This document shows, piece by piece, positions 1 through 8,216 of a DNA stretch of 64,000 bases (the stretch's first letter is position 1; each line of letters opens with the position of its first letter). The notes under the pieces are model-generated. The model made no database searches. It was not told the origin of the DNA and worked only from the letters and a program-made list of their open reading frames with translations. The stretch comes from Streptomyces sp. STR69 (lineage in GTDB: Bacteria > Actinomycetota > Actinomycetes > Streptomycetales > Streptomycetaceae): contig NZ_JALJRY010000004.1 in assembly GCF_024519455.1 (NCBI RefSeq), positions 310,001-374,000 of the forward strand, read 5' to 3'. Position numbers and translations under genes: made by a program.

Positions 1-797
1 CGATCGAGGGCGACTTCATCAGCCGGTCCATCGACGACTCGGGCTGGTGGGCGATCGCATGGATCGACGCCTACGACTACACGCACGACGCGCGCTATCT
101 CAACGAGGCCGTCACCATCGCCAATTACGTGCAGCAGTACTGGGACACGAGCACCTGTGGCGGCGGTGTGTGGTGGGACCGGGAGAAGACCTACAAGAAC
201 GCGGTGACCAACGGGCAGTACCTGTGGCTGACCACCGCGCTGCACCAGCGGATCCCGGGTGACACCGTGTGGCTGCAGCGGGCGAAGACCTCGGCCGCCT
301 GGTACAGGGCCAGCGGGATGATCAACTCCTCGGGTCTGGTCAACGACGGACTGTCCTCGTCCTGTGCCAACAACGGTTCCACCGTGTGGAGTTACAACCA
401 GGGGCTGGCCATCGGCGCCTTCACCGAACTGTGGAAGTCGACCGGGGACAGCTCGCTGCTCACCACGGCGAAGACCCTGGCGAATGCCGCGATCAGCAGT
501 TCGCAGCTGACCGTCGGCGGGGTGCTCACCGAGTCCTGCGATGTCGGCTCGGCCTCCTGCGACGACAACCAGAAGCAGTTCAAGGGCATCTTCATGCGGA
601 ACTTCGCCGATCTCGCGAACGTGACCGGATCCAGTACCTACCGCGCCTACATCCAGAAACAGGCCGACACCCTGTGGGCGCAGGACCGGTCCACGCTCAA
701 CGCGCTCGGTGAACGCTGGGCCGGCACCAGTCCGAACCAGACCGACTGGCGGACACAGGCCAGCGCGCTCGGGGCGCTGACCGCCGCCGCGGGCTGA
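1..797 (+). CDS. GH76 family alpha-1,6-mannanase (5' end outside the window)
   Basis: The reading frame is open from base 3 and gives about 264 residues ending in TAAAG. The Asp-Asp pair in SIDDSGWWAIAW, followed by CGGGVWWDREKTYKNA, is the catalytic-region signature of GH76 endo-alpha-1,6-mannanases, which cut fungal or mycobacterial-type mannan. The protein stops straight after the (alpha/alpha)-barrel part, so there is no C-terminal carbohydrate-binding module. The N-terminus, where a secretion signal is expected, is not in the window. A hairpin follows the stop codon. Confidence 0.88.
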   Translation, partial: IEGDFISRSIDDSGWWAIAWIDAYDYTHDARYLNEAVTIANYVQQYWDTSTCGGGVWWDREKTYKNAVTNGQYLWLTTALHQRIPGDTVWLQRAKTSAAWYRASGMINSSGLVNDGLSSSCANNGSTVWSYNQGLAIGAFTELWKSTGDSSLLTTAKTLANAAISSSQLTVGGVLTESCDVGSASCDDNQKQFKGIFMRNFADLANVTGSSTYRAYIQKQADTLWAQDRSTLNALGERWAGTSPNQTDWRTQASALGALTAAAG

Positions 798-840
798 GCC
801 GGCGCGCAGGGTGGGTGCGGGACACCTGGGGTAACGGCGG

Positions 841-869
841 CCTGGTTGCGTCCCTCGGACGCGGCCAGG
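841..869. terminator. Hairpin downstream of the GH76 gene
   Basis: Arms CCTGG-tt-GCGTCC and GGACGC-gg-CCAGG pair around a 3-base loop. It sits 44 bases after the GH76 stop and 40 bases before the next start. There is no real T-run, so it may act as an intrinsic terminator of the GC-rich actinobacterial kind or only as an mRNA end stabiliser. Confidence 0.5.
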
Positions 870-911
870 CTTGCCGTGCAGCACCCGATCCGCCCACCCG
901 AGGAGCAGGCG

Positions 912-1682
912 ATGAGCACCACCCACACGGACACCGTGACCTGGAACGGTCCAGCCTTCGACGAGATCGTCAGGAACGACGCGGGCCGTCCCGTCCTGTT
1001 CACCAACGCCCGGGTCCTGACCATGGACCCGCTGATCGGCACCCTGACCGGTGCCGACGTCCTGCTCGTCGGCGCCCTGCTCGTGGGCGTCGGTCCGGGC
1101 ATCGTCACGGCGGCCGGGGACGACAACGCCATCGTCGTCGACTGCACCGGCATGACGGTGGTGCCGGCCGTCGTGGACACGGTCGCCCTGGTAGGTGGAC
1201 GCGGCCAACGCTCCGAGTACGTGGCGACGTTGACGCCCGGGAACACCGGTGACCTGCTCGTCGTACCGGACGAGTGCGCCCCGGACGTGGCGGGCGCGCA
1301 GGCCACGTTGCTGACCCGGCCGGAACAGGTCCGCGCCCTCGTGGCGGACGGCAGGCCGGTGCTGTGGGCGGGCGCCGATGCCCCCGGCCGGGCCACCGCG
1401 CCCGAGGCGGGTATCCCGGCCGCCCAGGACCTGACCGGCAGCCCGCGCGTCGGCGTCTGGATCGACGAGAACGACTTCCTGCACCAGGAGTTGACCGCCG
1501 ACGGGCGCTACGACGAGACCCGCGGTGGCCGCCCGCACGCCTACGAGGGCCGCTACTGGATCGACGGCGACCGCATCGACTACCTGGACGACCTCGGCTT
1601 CTGGGCCTTCGGCGAGTTCCGGGGCGACGAGCTGCACCACGCGGGGTACGCGATGCGGCTCGGGGCGCGCTCCCGGTCGTAG
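912..1682 (+). CDS. Barrel-less amidohydrolase composite domain fused to an Atu4866 domain
   Basis: 256 residues; start chosen at the ATG preceded by AGGAG (901-905). Residues ~26-90 match the N-terminal beta-sandwich strands of amidohydrolases (VLFTNARVLTMDP ... VVPAVVDT), and residues ~98-155 match the C-terminal strands of the same sandwich (TLTPGNTGDLLVV ... ALVADGRPVLW). The whole metal-binding TIM barrel, about 300 residues, is absent between them, including the HxH motif that would follow VDT. Residues ~178-250 (GVWIDENDFLHQELTADGRY ...) are an Atu4866-type domain, a small streptavidin-like beta-barrel in the family's solved structure. The sandwich half resembles the intact amidohydrolase at 9348-10739, and the C-terminal half resembles the small protein at 12363-12611. 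No hydrolase activity is expected; a ligand-binding role is inference. Confidence 0.75.
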   Translation: MSTTHTDTVTWNGPAFDEIVRNDAGRPVLFTNARVLTMDPLIGTLTGADVLLVGALLVGVGPGIVTAAGDDNAIVVDCTGMTVVPAVVDTVALVGGRGQRSEYVATLTPGNTGDLLVVPDECAPDVAGAQATLLTRPEQVRALVADGRPVLWAGADAPGRATAPEAGIPAAQDLTGSPRVGVWIDENDFLHQELTADGRYDETRGGRPHAYEGRYWIDGDRIDYLDDLGFWAFGEFRGDELHHAGYAMRLGARSRS

Positions 1683-1700
1683 CGGATCAGTCGTAGCGGA

Positions 1701-2696
1701 TCATCGGGCGCCGCTCCCCCGGAACCCGGCGCGCAGCCGGGCCTCCGCGCCGGGGGCCGCTCGCGGGTGGAGGTCCAGGGCCGCCAACGCGGCGCCGAGC
1801 AACGGCGGTTGGGTGCACACCACCGGGCGGACGCCCGGTACGGCCTCGGTGAGTCTGCGTTCGATGTCGTCGAGGAAGGACCGGTGGCCGGCGGCCAACA
1901 CGCTTCCGCCGAGGACCACTTCGGGGTCCGGGGCGGTCGCGAGCTGGAGGCGGCACAGGACCGTCAGGGCCATTCTCGCGATCTCCGCCGCGAGGCGTTC
2001 GACCAGTTCGGTCGCGATCTCGTCGCCGTCGTCGCGGGCCGCGAAGACCGCCGGGCAGAGTTCGCTCAGCCGGAGCGCGGGCAGGTCGCCGCTGTGCAGG
2101 GCGGCGGTCACGTCGGCGACCGCGGCGAGACCGAAGTGCCCGGTCACCGCGGCCCGCAGCGCGGTCGGCGCGCCCCGGCCGTCCTCGGCCCTCGCCGCGT
2201 GCCACAGCGCCGAGGTGCCCATGTCGATACCGCCGCCCCAGTCCCCGGAGATCCGGCCGAGCGCGGCGAAACCGGTGGTACGGCCGTCGGGGGCGACGCC
2301 GACACAGTTGATGCCGGTGCCGCAGACCACGCCGACGCCCCAGGGTCTGGCAGCCCCGGCGCGCAGGACGGCGTAGGAGTCGTTGTCGACGCGCTGGGTG
2401 ACGGCCCAGCGGCGGGCGCCGACGGCCTCGCGCAACGCCTTGACCTCGTGCGGCAGGTCGGCCCCGGCGAGGAAGGCGGTGATGCCGTCCACCACGGTGT
2501 CGGCCCCGACACCCGCCGCTGCCATGGCCTCGGCGCGCAGTGCAGCCAGTACGTCCATGGCCGCGTCGAGGCCCACCGCCTGGGGGCGGAATCCGCCGCC
2601 CCGGGCGCGGCCCAGGACCGTACCGTCCGTGGTCAGTACGGCGAGGTCGGTCTTGGAGTTGCCGCCGTCGACGGCCAGCAGCAGACCTGAACTCAT
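1701..2696 (-). CDS. BadF/BadG/BcrA/BcrD-family sugar kinase (N-acetylglucosamine kinase-like)
   Basis: 331 residues. The N-terminus LLLAVDGGNSKTDLAVL carries the phosphate-1 loop (DGGNSKT) of the actin-like ATPase fold, and GVVCGTGINCVGV with the later GGSVLAAGH fit the N-acetylhexosamine kinase branch. ATG was chosen because it overlaps the GH4 stop by one base (TGATG), implying coupled translation as last gene of the operon. It likely phosphorylates a sugar imported by the adjacent ABC system, feeding the GH4 enzyme or using its product. Specificity (GlcNAc, chitobiose or another hexose) cannot be read from sequence. Confidence 0.82.
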   Translation of the reverse strand: MSSGLLLAVDGGNSKTDLAVLTTDGTVLGRARGGGFRPQAVGLDAAMDVLAALRAEAMAAAGVGADTVVDGITAFLAGADLPHEVKALREAVGARRWAVTQRVDNDSYAVLRAGAARPWGVGVVCGTGINCVGVAPDGRTTGFAALGRISGDWGGGIDMGTSALWHAARAEDGRGAPTALRAAVTGHFGLAAVADVTAALHSGDLPALRLSELCPAVFAARDDGDEIATELVERLAAEIARMALTVLCRLQLATAPDPEVVLGGSVLAAGHRSFLDDIERRLTEAVPGVRPVVCTQPPLLGAALAALDLHPRAAPGAEARLRAGFRGSGAR

Positions 2697-3943
2697 CAGG
2701 CCCACCAGAGGTGTTCGCGATTGGCGGCGACGAGCTTCGCCGCCAACTCCTCGGCGACGGAGACCTGTCCGATCAGCGGGTGCGCGAGCAGTGCGGTCGC
2801 GACCCGGTCGACTCCGCCGTGCAGGGCGGCTTCCAGGGCCAGTTCCTCGTACGCCGTCACATGCGCGATCAGTCCGGCGAACAGCGGCTCAACGGCGGTG
2901 ACGGGCAAAGGAGTTGCGCCGTGCGCGCCGATACGGGAGGGGACCTCGATGACGGCGTCGTCGGGGAGGAAGGGCAGGGTGCCGTTGTTGCGGACGTTGG
3001 CGACGCGAACGTCACCGGTGTCGGTGGTGAGGGCGTGGACCAGTTGGACGGCGGCCTCGGAGTAGTAGGCGCCGCCGCGCTTGTCGAGGAGGGCGGGCTT
3101 CTCGGTCAGGGCCGGGTCGGCGTACATCTTCAGCAAGTCGCCCTCCATCGCGGCGACTTGCTCGGCGCGGGACGGCTCGGTGAGCTGTTCGCGGAGGACC
3201 TCGTCGTGGGCGTAGTAGTAGCGCAGGTAGTAGGAGGGGACCACGCCGAGGCGGCGGACCACGTCGAGCGGCATGCGCAGCCGGTCGGCGAGGGCCTGGC
3301 CGTGCTCGTCGAGGAGTCGCGGCAGGACGTCGACGCCGTCGAGCCGTACGCTCCGTTCCCAGGTCAGGTGGTTGAGCCCGACGTGGTCCAGGGTGATCCG
3401 CTCGTGGTCGACGCCGAGCCAGTCGGCGAAGGTGCGCTGGAAGCCGATGGCGACGTTGCACAGGCCGACCGCCTTGTGCCCGGCGTCGAGAAGGGCGCGG
3501 GTGACGATGCCGACCGGGTTGGTGAAGTCGACGATCCAGGCGTTCGGGGCGCGCTCGGCGACCCGTTCGGCGAGGTCGAGGACGACCGGTACGGTGCGCA
3601 GCGCCTTGGCCAACCCGCCTGCGCCGGTGGTCTCCTGGCCGATGCAGCCGCACTCGTGCGGGAGGGTCTCGTCAATGTGCCGGGCGGCCTGGCCGCCGAT
3701 GCGGAGCTGGAAGAGGACGGCGTCGGTGCCGTCGATGCCGGCGTCCGGGTCGGCGGTGGTGGTGATCTTCGCGGGGCTGCCCTGGCGGGCCAGGATGCGG
3801 CGGGCGAACGGGGCGACGACGTCGAGGCGTTCGGGGTCGGGGTCGACGAGGGCGATCTCGGTGACGGGCAGTCCCAACCGGGCGAATCCGTCGACCAGTT
3901 CGGGGGTGTACGTGGATCCGCCGCCGACAACGGTGATCTTCAA
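2696..3943 (-). CDS. GH4 family 6-phospho-glycosidase
   Basis: 415 residues, usual for GH4. These enzymes cleave glycosides by an NAD+- and Mn2+-dependent oxidation-elimination route. Seen: Rossmann start KITVVGGGSTYTPELV, TNP at 141-143, the metal-ligand cysteine in CNVAIG (Cys162) and histidine in GLNHLTW (His192). The start is TTG at 3943, overlapping the upstream permease stop as TTGA; the frame stays open further upstream but that part is a shadow of the permease gene. GH4 members normally act on sugars phosphorylated by a PTS; here the partner is an ABC importer plus a kinase, so phosphorylation probably happens after uptake (inference). Confidence 0.9.
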   Translation of the reverse strand: MKITVVGGGSTYTPELVDGFARLGLPVTEIALVDPDPERLDVVAPFARRILARQGSPAKITTTADPDAGIDGTDAVLFQLRIGGQAARHIDETLPHECGCIGQETTGAGGLAKALRTVPVVLDLAERVAERAPNAWIVDFTNPVGIVTRALLDAGHKAVGLCNVAIGFQRTFADWLGVDHERITLDHVGLNHLTWERSVRLDGVDVLPRLLDEHGQALADRLRMPLDVVRRLGVVPSYYLRYYYAHDEVLREQLTEPSRAEQVAAMEGDLLKMYADPALTEKPALLDKRGGAYYSEAAVQLVHALTTDTGDVRVANVRNNGTLPFLPDDAVIEVPSRIGAHGATPLPVTAVEPLFAGLIAHVTAYEELALEAALHGGVDRVATALLAHPLIGQVSVAEELAAKLVAANREHLWWA

Positions 3944-4842
3944 CCTTTGACTCCTGTCAGTGTGACGCCCTCGATGAAGGCCTTTTGCGCGAAGAAGAAG
4001 ACGATGATCACCGGCGCCATCGCGATGAGGGTCGCGGCCATGGTGAGGTTCCACTGCACCGCATGGGAGGTCTTGAAGGTGGCCAGGCCCAGGGCCAGGG
4101 TCCAGTGGGCGGGCGTCTCGCCGGTGTAGATGAGGGGCCCGTAGTAGTCGTTCCAGGCGTTGAAGAAGGAGAACAGGCCGACCGCGACGAGCGCGGGGCG
4201 CATCATCGGCAGCACCACCCGGGTGAGCACGCGCAGTTCGCCGCAGCCGTCGATGCGGGCCGCGTTGAGGTAGTCCTCCGGGACGGTGAGCAGGAACTGG
4301 CGCAGGAGGAACACCGAGAAGGCGTCCCCGAACAGGGAGGGGAGGACCAACGGCCAGATGGTGCCGGTGAGATGGAGCCTCGCCCACATCAAGTACATGG
4401 GGATGACGAGGACTTGGGGCGGCAGCATCATCATGGTGATGACGCAGAGGAACGCGGTGTTGCGTCCCTTGAAGCGGAGCCGGGCCAGCGCGTAGGCGAT
4501 GGGGACGCTGGAGAGCAGGGTGGCGACGGTGGCAGCGACCGCGTAGAGCACGGTGTTGACCAGCCAGGTGCCGACCGGTGCGGTGGCGAAGACGGTGCGG
4601 TAGTTGGACCACTGCCAGTGGTGGGGCCACAGGCTGGTGGTGAGGGACTGGCCGTCGGTCATGACGGACGTCAGGAAGATGAACACGATCGGGCCGATGA
4701 AGGCACAGGCCAGGCCGACGGCGACGGCGTGTTCGGCGATCCAGACCAGTTTGCGCCGCCGGCTCGCCCGGCCGCGTGCGGCCTGGTGGGGTGATGCGGC
4801 GCGGGTCTGGCGGGCGGGGGCCGGGGCATAGGTGGCCGTCAT
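3940..4842 (-). CDS. Carbohydrate ABC transporter permease (MalG type)
   Basis: 300 residues with six predicted membrane segments. The inner-membrane ATPase-docking EAA-like loop reads LNAARIDGCGELRVLTRVVLP. ATG at 4842 overlaps the upstream permease stop (ATGA) and its own stop overlaps the GH4 start, so the operon is translationally coupled. It is the second membrane subunit of the importer whose binding protein lies at 5795-7168. No ATPase gene accompanies it. Confidence 0.92.
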   Translation of the reverse strand: MTATYAPAPARQTRAASPHQAARGRASRRRKLVWIAEHAVAVGLACAFIGPIVFIFLTSVMTDGQSLTTSLWPHHWQWSNYRTVFATAPVGTWLVNTVLYAVAATVATLLSSVPIAYALARLRFKGRNTAFLCVITMMMLPPQVLVIPMYLMWARLHLTGTIWPLVLPSLFGDAFSVFLLRQFLLTVPEDYLNAARIDGCGELRVLTRVVLPMMRPALVAVGLFSFFNAWNDYYGPLIYTGETPAHWTLALGLATFKTSHAVQWNLTMAATLIAMAPVIIVFFFAQKAFIEGVTLTGVKG

Positions 4843-5789
4843 CGCGGCGCCTCCTCGATGTCGAAGCCGGAGGCGCGGCGGAGCAGGACGACGGTGAAGG
4901 CCATCGCCACCACGAAGAGCACCACGGCCAGCGCGCAGGCGTAACCCGCGTGGAACTGGTTGAAGCCGGCGATGTAGAGCTGCTGCGGGAAGGTGAGGGT
5001 GGAGCCGTCGGGATAGCCGGGCGCGGGCTGGATGTTGCCGTTGGCGACCTGTGAGGCGACCATCGCCTGGGTGAAGTACTGGAGTCCGGCGATCACCCCG
5101 GTGACGGTCGCGAACAGCACGACCGGTGAGATCGTCGGCAGGGTGACGTAGCGGAAGCGCTGCCAGGAGCCTGCGCCGTCCAGTTCCGCGGCCTCGTACA
5201 GTTCGGCGGGCACCTCCAGCAGGGCCGCCAGGAAGATGACCATCATGGTGCCGCTGCCCCAGAGGGCGAGCAGTGTCAGGGCCGGTTTGGACCAGCCCGG
5301 CGAGTTGAACCACAGCGGTCCGTGGATGCCGAGCAGGCCCAGGATTCGGTTCACCGGGCCGGAGTTGGGGTTGAACATGCAGACGAAGGCGACGGTCGCG
5401 GCGACCGGCGGGGCCAGCGCAGGCAGATAGAACAGGGTGCGGAACAGGCTCGCCCCTGCCTTGAGGCGGGCGGTGACCATGGCGACGCCGAGGGCGAAGA
5501 GCACCTGCGCCGGCACCATGACGGCCACCAGCCAGCCGGTGTTGCGGATCGCGTGCCAGATCAGCGGGTCGCCGTCCAGCAGATAGCGGTAGTTGCGCAG
5601 GCCGACGAAGCGGGCCGGGGAGATCATGTTGGAGTTGGTGAAGGACAGCCAGACCGTCATCACCAGGGGGTAGACCAGGAAGACGGCGAAGCCGATCAGG
5701 CCGGGTGCGAGGAAGAGCAGGACGCGCAGCCGGTTGCGGCGCAGCCGGGCCCTCAACGGCGCCGGGGCGAGCTGGAGTTGGGTGGCCAT
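4839..5789 (-). CDS. Carbohydrate ABC transporter permease (MalF type)
   Basis: 316 residues. Membrane segments start at LLFLAPGLIGFAVFLVYPLV, and the docking loop is LYEAAELDGAGSWQRFRYVTLP, a textbook MalF-class EAA motif. ATG at 5789 follows the binding-protein stop by five bases. An in-frame GTG at 5798 overlaps that stop (GTGA) and matches the overlap habit of this operon, so the real start may be three codons earlier. First membrane subunit of the sugar importer. Confidence 0.92.
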   Translation of the reverse strand: MATQLQLAPAPLRARLRRNRLRVLLFLAPGLIGFAVFLVYPLVMTVWLSFTNSNMISPARFVGLRNYRYLLDGDPLIWHAIRNTGWLVAVMVPAQVLFALGVAMVTARLKAGASLFRTLFYLPALAPPVAATVAFVCMFNPNSGPVNRILGLLGIHGPLWFNSPGWSKPALTLLALWGSGTMMVIFLAALLEVPAELYEAAELDGAGSWQRFRYVTLPTISPVVLFATVTGVIAGLQYFTQAMVASQVANGNIQPAPGYPDGSTLTFPQQLYIAGFNQFHAGYACALAVVLFVVAMAFTVVLLRRASGFDIEEAPR

Positions 5790-5794
5790 GACGG

Positions 5795-7168
5795 TCACTG
5801 CCCCAGCTTGAGCGCGGCGTTGTTCTGCTTGTCGACGGCGGCGAGACCGGCCTTCAGGTCGGATACGGAGCCGCTCTGCCACTTCTCCACGAAGTGACCG
5901 AAGTTGGTGAGGTAGGCACCGCCGTCTGCGCTCGCCGGAGTGGTGGTGGTGAGCGGGTTCTTGAACACCTGGAGGAACGGCGCGAAGTGCGGGTCCTTGG
6001 AGAGCCCCAGCGCGGGCGAGTCGAGCGCGGCCTTGGTGGTGGGGACGTTGCCGATGGCGTCGGCGAGGGTGGTCAGCGCGTCGGTGTCGGTGGTGAGGAA
6101 TTTGATCAACTTCCAGGCCGCGCCCGGGTGTTTGGCGCCGCGCGGCATGCCGATCACGTTGCCGCCTACGTAACCGGCGCCGTACAGCTGGGACTTGCCG
6201 TCGGCGGCGGGCATCACCGCGGTGCCGTAGTCGATGTCGGCCTTGTCGCTCTTGATGAAGGAGTTGCGCCACTCGCCGTCCACCATCATGGCCAGCTTGC
6301 CGGTCTCGAAGGCGTTCTGCGCGGAGAACTCGTCGCCCATGCCGGCCTTGAAGGTGACCAGTTTCTTCGCGCCGAACCAGTCGACCAGGCTCTTCTGCCA
6401 GGTCAGCGCCTGGGCGAAGGCGGGATCGCCGCCGACGTTGGACTGGCCGTCGGCGGTGAGCCACTTGCCGCCCCAGCTGGGGACCAGGTGCTCGGTGAGC
6501 ATCTCGTAGGCGCCCAAGTAGGGCATGAATCCAGCGGTCTTGATCGAGCCGTCCGTGTTGAAGGTGGTCAACTTCTTGGTGTCCGCGGCGAGTTCGGACA
6601 TCGTCTTGGGCGGCGCGGATATCCCGGCCTGCGCGAAGAGCTTCTTGTTGTAGTACAGGCCGAAGGTGTCGGCGAGCCAGGGCATGGTGCAGCGCTTGCC
6701 GCCGAACGCGGTGTACGACTGGACCGCCTTCGGGATCTGGGACATGTCGACGTGGTCGGCCTTGATGTCCGGGGTGAGGTCCTGGAACGCTCCACTGGTA
6801 CACCAGCCGCCGACGTTCGCCGCGTTGAACGAGGACGCCACGTCGGGCGCGGTGCCGCCGCGGATGGCCTGGTTGACCTTGTCGTCGGTCTGGGCGGCGA
6901 CGGCCTTGACCGTGATGTAGGGGTACTTCTTGTGGAACTTGGCGAGCACGGCGTTCACCGAGGCGATCTCGTGCGGGGAGCTGAGACCGTGCCAGAAGGT
7001 GATGGTGACGGGCGTGGTGTCGTCGGCGCCGGTGTCCGCCTTCGACGCGGCACCGCCGGTGGTGCATGCTGCGGCCAGCAGGGCCGTGGCCGCGAGCAGC
7101 GACGCGGCGACGGTACGGCGGGGGCGGCGGGCGGTGCGGGTGACGGGTCCGCCACGGGACTCGGACAT
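5795..7168 (-). CDS. Sugar-binding lipoprotein of ABC importer
   Basis: 457 residues. A basic N-terminus and a hydrophobic stretch end at LLAAAC, a lipobox-like site, so the mature protein is probably lipid-anchored outside the membrane. The mature part (ITFWHGLSSPHEIASVNAVL ... VDGEWRNSFI) is a cluster-B extracellular solute-binding protein. ATG at 7168 is preceded by GGAGGT; an earlier ATG at 7195 lacks a ribosome site. It heads the operon running to the kinase and probably recognises an oligosaccharide released outside the cell, plausibly by the GH18 enzyme coded nearby on the other strand. Confidence 0.92.
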   Translation of the reverse strand: MSESRGGPVTRTARRPRRTVAASLLAATALLAAACTTGGAASKADTGADDTTPVTITFWHGLSSPHEIASVNAVLAKFHKKYPYITVKAVAAQTDDKVNQAIRGGTAPDVASSFNAANVGGWCTSGAFQDLTPDIKADHVDMSQIPKAVQSYTAFGGKRCTMPWLADTFGLYYNKKLFAQAGISAPPKTMSELAADTKKLTTFNTDGSIKTAGFMPYLGAYEMLTEHLVPSWGGKWLTADGQSNVGGDPAFAQALTWQKSLVDWFGAKKLVTFKAGMGDEFSAQNAFETGKLAMMVDGEWRNSFIKSDKADIDYGTAVMPAADGKSQLYGAGYVGGNVIGMPRGAKHPGAAWKLIKFLTTDTDALTTLADAIGNVPTTKAALDSPALGLSKDPHFAPFLQVFKNPLTTTTPASADGGAYLTNFGHFVEKWQSGSVSDLKAGLAAVDKQNNAALKLGQ

Positions 7169-7187
7169 GGGACCTCCGGCGAATTCA

Positions 7188-7290
7188 CTTACCACTTATT
7201 GACCAGTGGGCACATGTTGGGGCACTATTTGGGGACTGTCAAGCAAGCATTTCGGAAGTAACCGGCAGAGAAGATGAACCACTGGTAAGG
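7188..7290. promoter_or_regulatory. Divergent promoter with paired ACCAGTGG / CCACTGGT operator elements
   Basis: The gap between binding protein and GntR gene holds CTTACCACT (7188-7196), ACCAGTGG (7202-7209) and, 70 bases on, the exact reverse complement CCACTGGT followed by AAG (7279-7289). CCACT-n8-AGTGG at 7192-7209 is itself an inverted repeat. The ACTGGT/ACCAGT half-sites recall the DasR (HutC-class GntR) site built from ACTGGTCTAGACCAGT. One element lies just upstream of the regulator start and the other just upstream of the binding-protein start, which suggests that the regulator at 7304-8131 controls both directions. Confidence 0.55.
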
Positions 7291-7303
7291 AAAGTTGGTA
7301 GGA

Positions 7304-8131
7304 ATGGTCAGCGGTGAGAGCCGTTGGGAGAAGCGGGAACGCATCCGCACCCACCTCCTCGATCTGATCGAGGAGACCGGGACCGGACGCCCCCTCCCGG
7401 GCGAACGGCAACTGTGCGAGGAACTCGGGGTCTCCCGCCCCACGTTGCGCGCGGTCGTCGACGACTTCGTCCGCGACGGTCTGCTGGTGCGGGAGCACGG
7501 GCGCGGTGTGTTCGTCGCCCGGGCCAAGGTCGCCCAGCACCTCAGCGGCTCCCCCGGGCAGCCGCAGACGCTGGGGGTCGGCGGTGTGGACGGCACCTGG
7601 GCCAGCCGCACCCTGGACTTCAAGACCGTCGCCGCGGGGCCCCGGATCGGCCGCCGGCTGGGCATCGCGCCCAGCGAGCAGATCCTGCGGATCCTCCGGC
7701 TGCGGACGGTGGACGGCGACCCGATGTGTGTGGAGACGCTGCATGTGCCGCACGCGCTGGTGCCCGGCCTGACCGCCCGCGACCTGGAGACCGACTCCTT
7801 CTACCGGCTGCTCGGCCGCCGCTACCAGATCCTGCTGACCGACGCCGCGCAGAGCATCGAACCGACCGTGGTCGACGAGTGGGAGGCCGAACTCCTCGGC
7901 GTGTCCGTGCACACCCCCGCGCTGCTGTTCGAGCGGGCGGCCAGGGACGCCGAGGGCAGGGTGGTCGAGTTCACCCGCTCCGTCTACCGGGGTGACCGCT
8001 ACCGCATCTTCACCCGGCTGTCGCTGGCCGGCCGGCCCGACGGCGGACGCGTCGTCGACGGCTCCTGGTCGGCCGCCACCACCGTCCCCGGCGCCGACAC
8101 CCTGGCCTTCGACCCCTACTGGAGCAACTAG
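7304..8131 (+). CDS. GntR family, HutC/DasR-type transcriptional regulator
   Basis: 275 residues. Residues ~9-75 form the GntR winged helix (LPGERQLCEELGVSRPTLRAVVDDFVRDGLLVREHGRGVFV); the rest (IAPSEQILRILRLRTVDGDPMCVETLHVP ... FTRSVYRGDRYRIF) is a UTRA effector domain, which binds sugar phosphates in this subfamily. ATG at 7304 is preferred over the in-frame TTG at 7295 because AAGGA (7287-7291) lies at a usable distance. It is divergent from the sugar importer operon and upstream of the chitinase, so it is the obvious local regulator. Confidence 0.88.
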   Translation: MVSGESRWEKRERIRTHLLDLIEETGTGRPLPGERQLCEELGVSRPTLRAVVDDFVRDGLLVREHGRGVFVARAKVAQHLSGSPGQPQTLGVGGVDGTWASRTLDFKTVAAGPRIGRRLGIAPSEQILRILRLRTVDGDPMCVETLHVPHALVPGLTARDLETDSFYRLLGRRYQILLTDAAQSIEPTVVDEWEAELLGVSVHTPALLFERAARDAEGRVVEFTRSVYRGDRYRIFTRLSLAGRPDGGRVVDGSWSAATTVPGADTLAFDPYWSN

Positions 8132-8216
8132 CCACTCCTGTCCCCCAGTTCACCGCGCCGGTCCTCCGGCCGACGCGGCGATCCCGCACGCCCCTCCCCA
8201 CCCGAAAGGACCGCTC

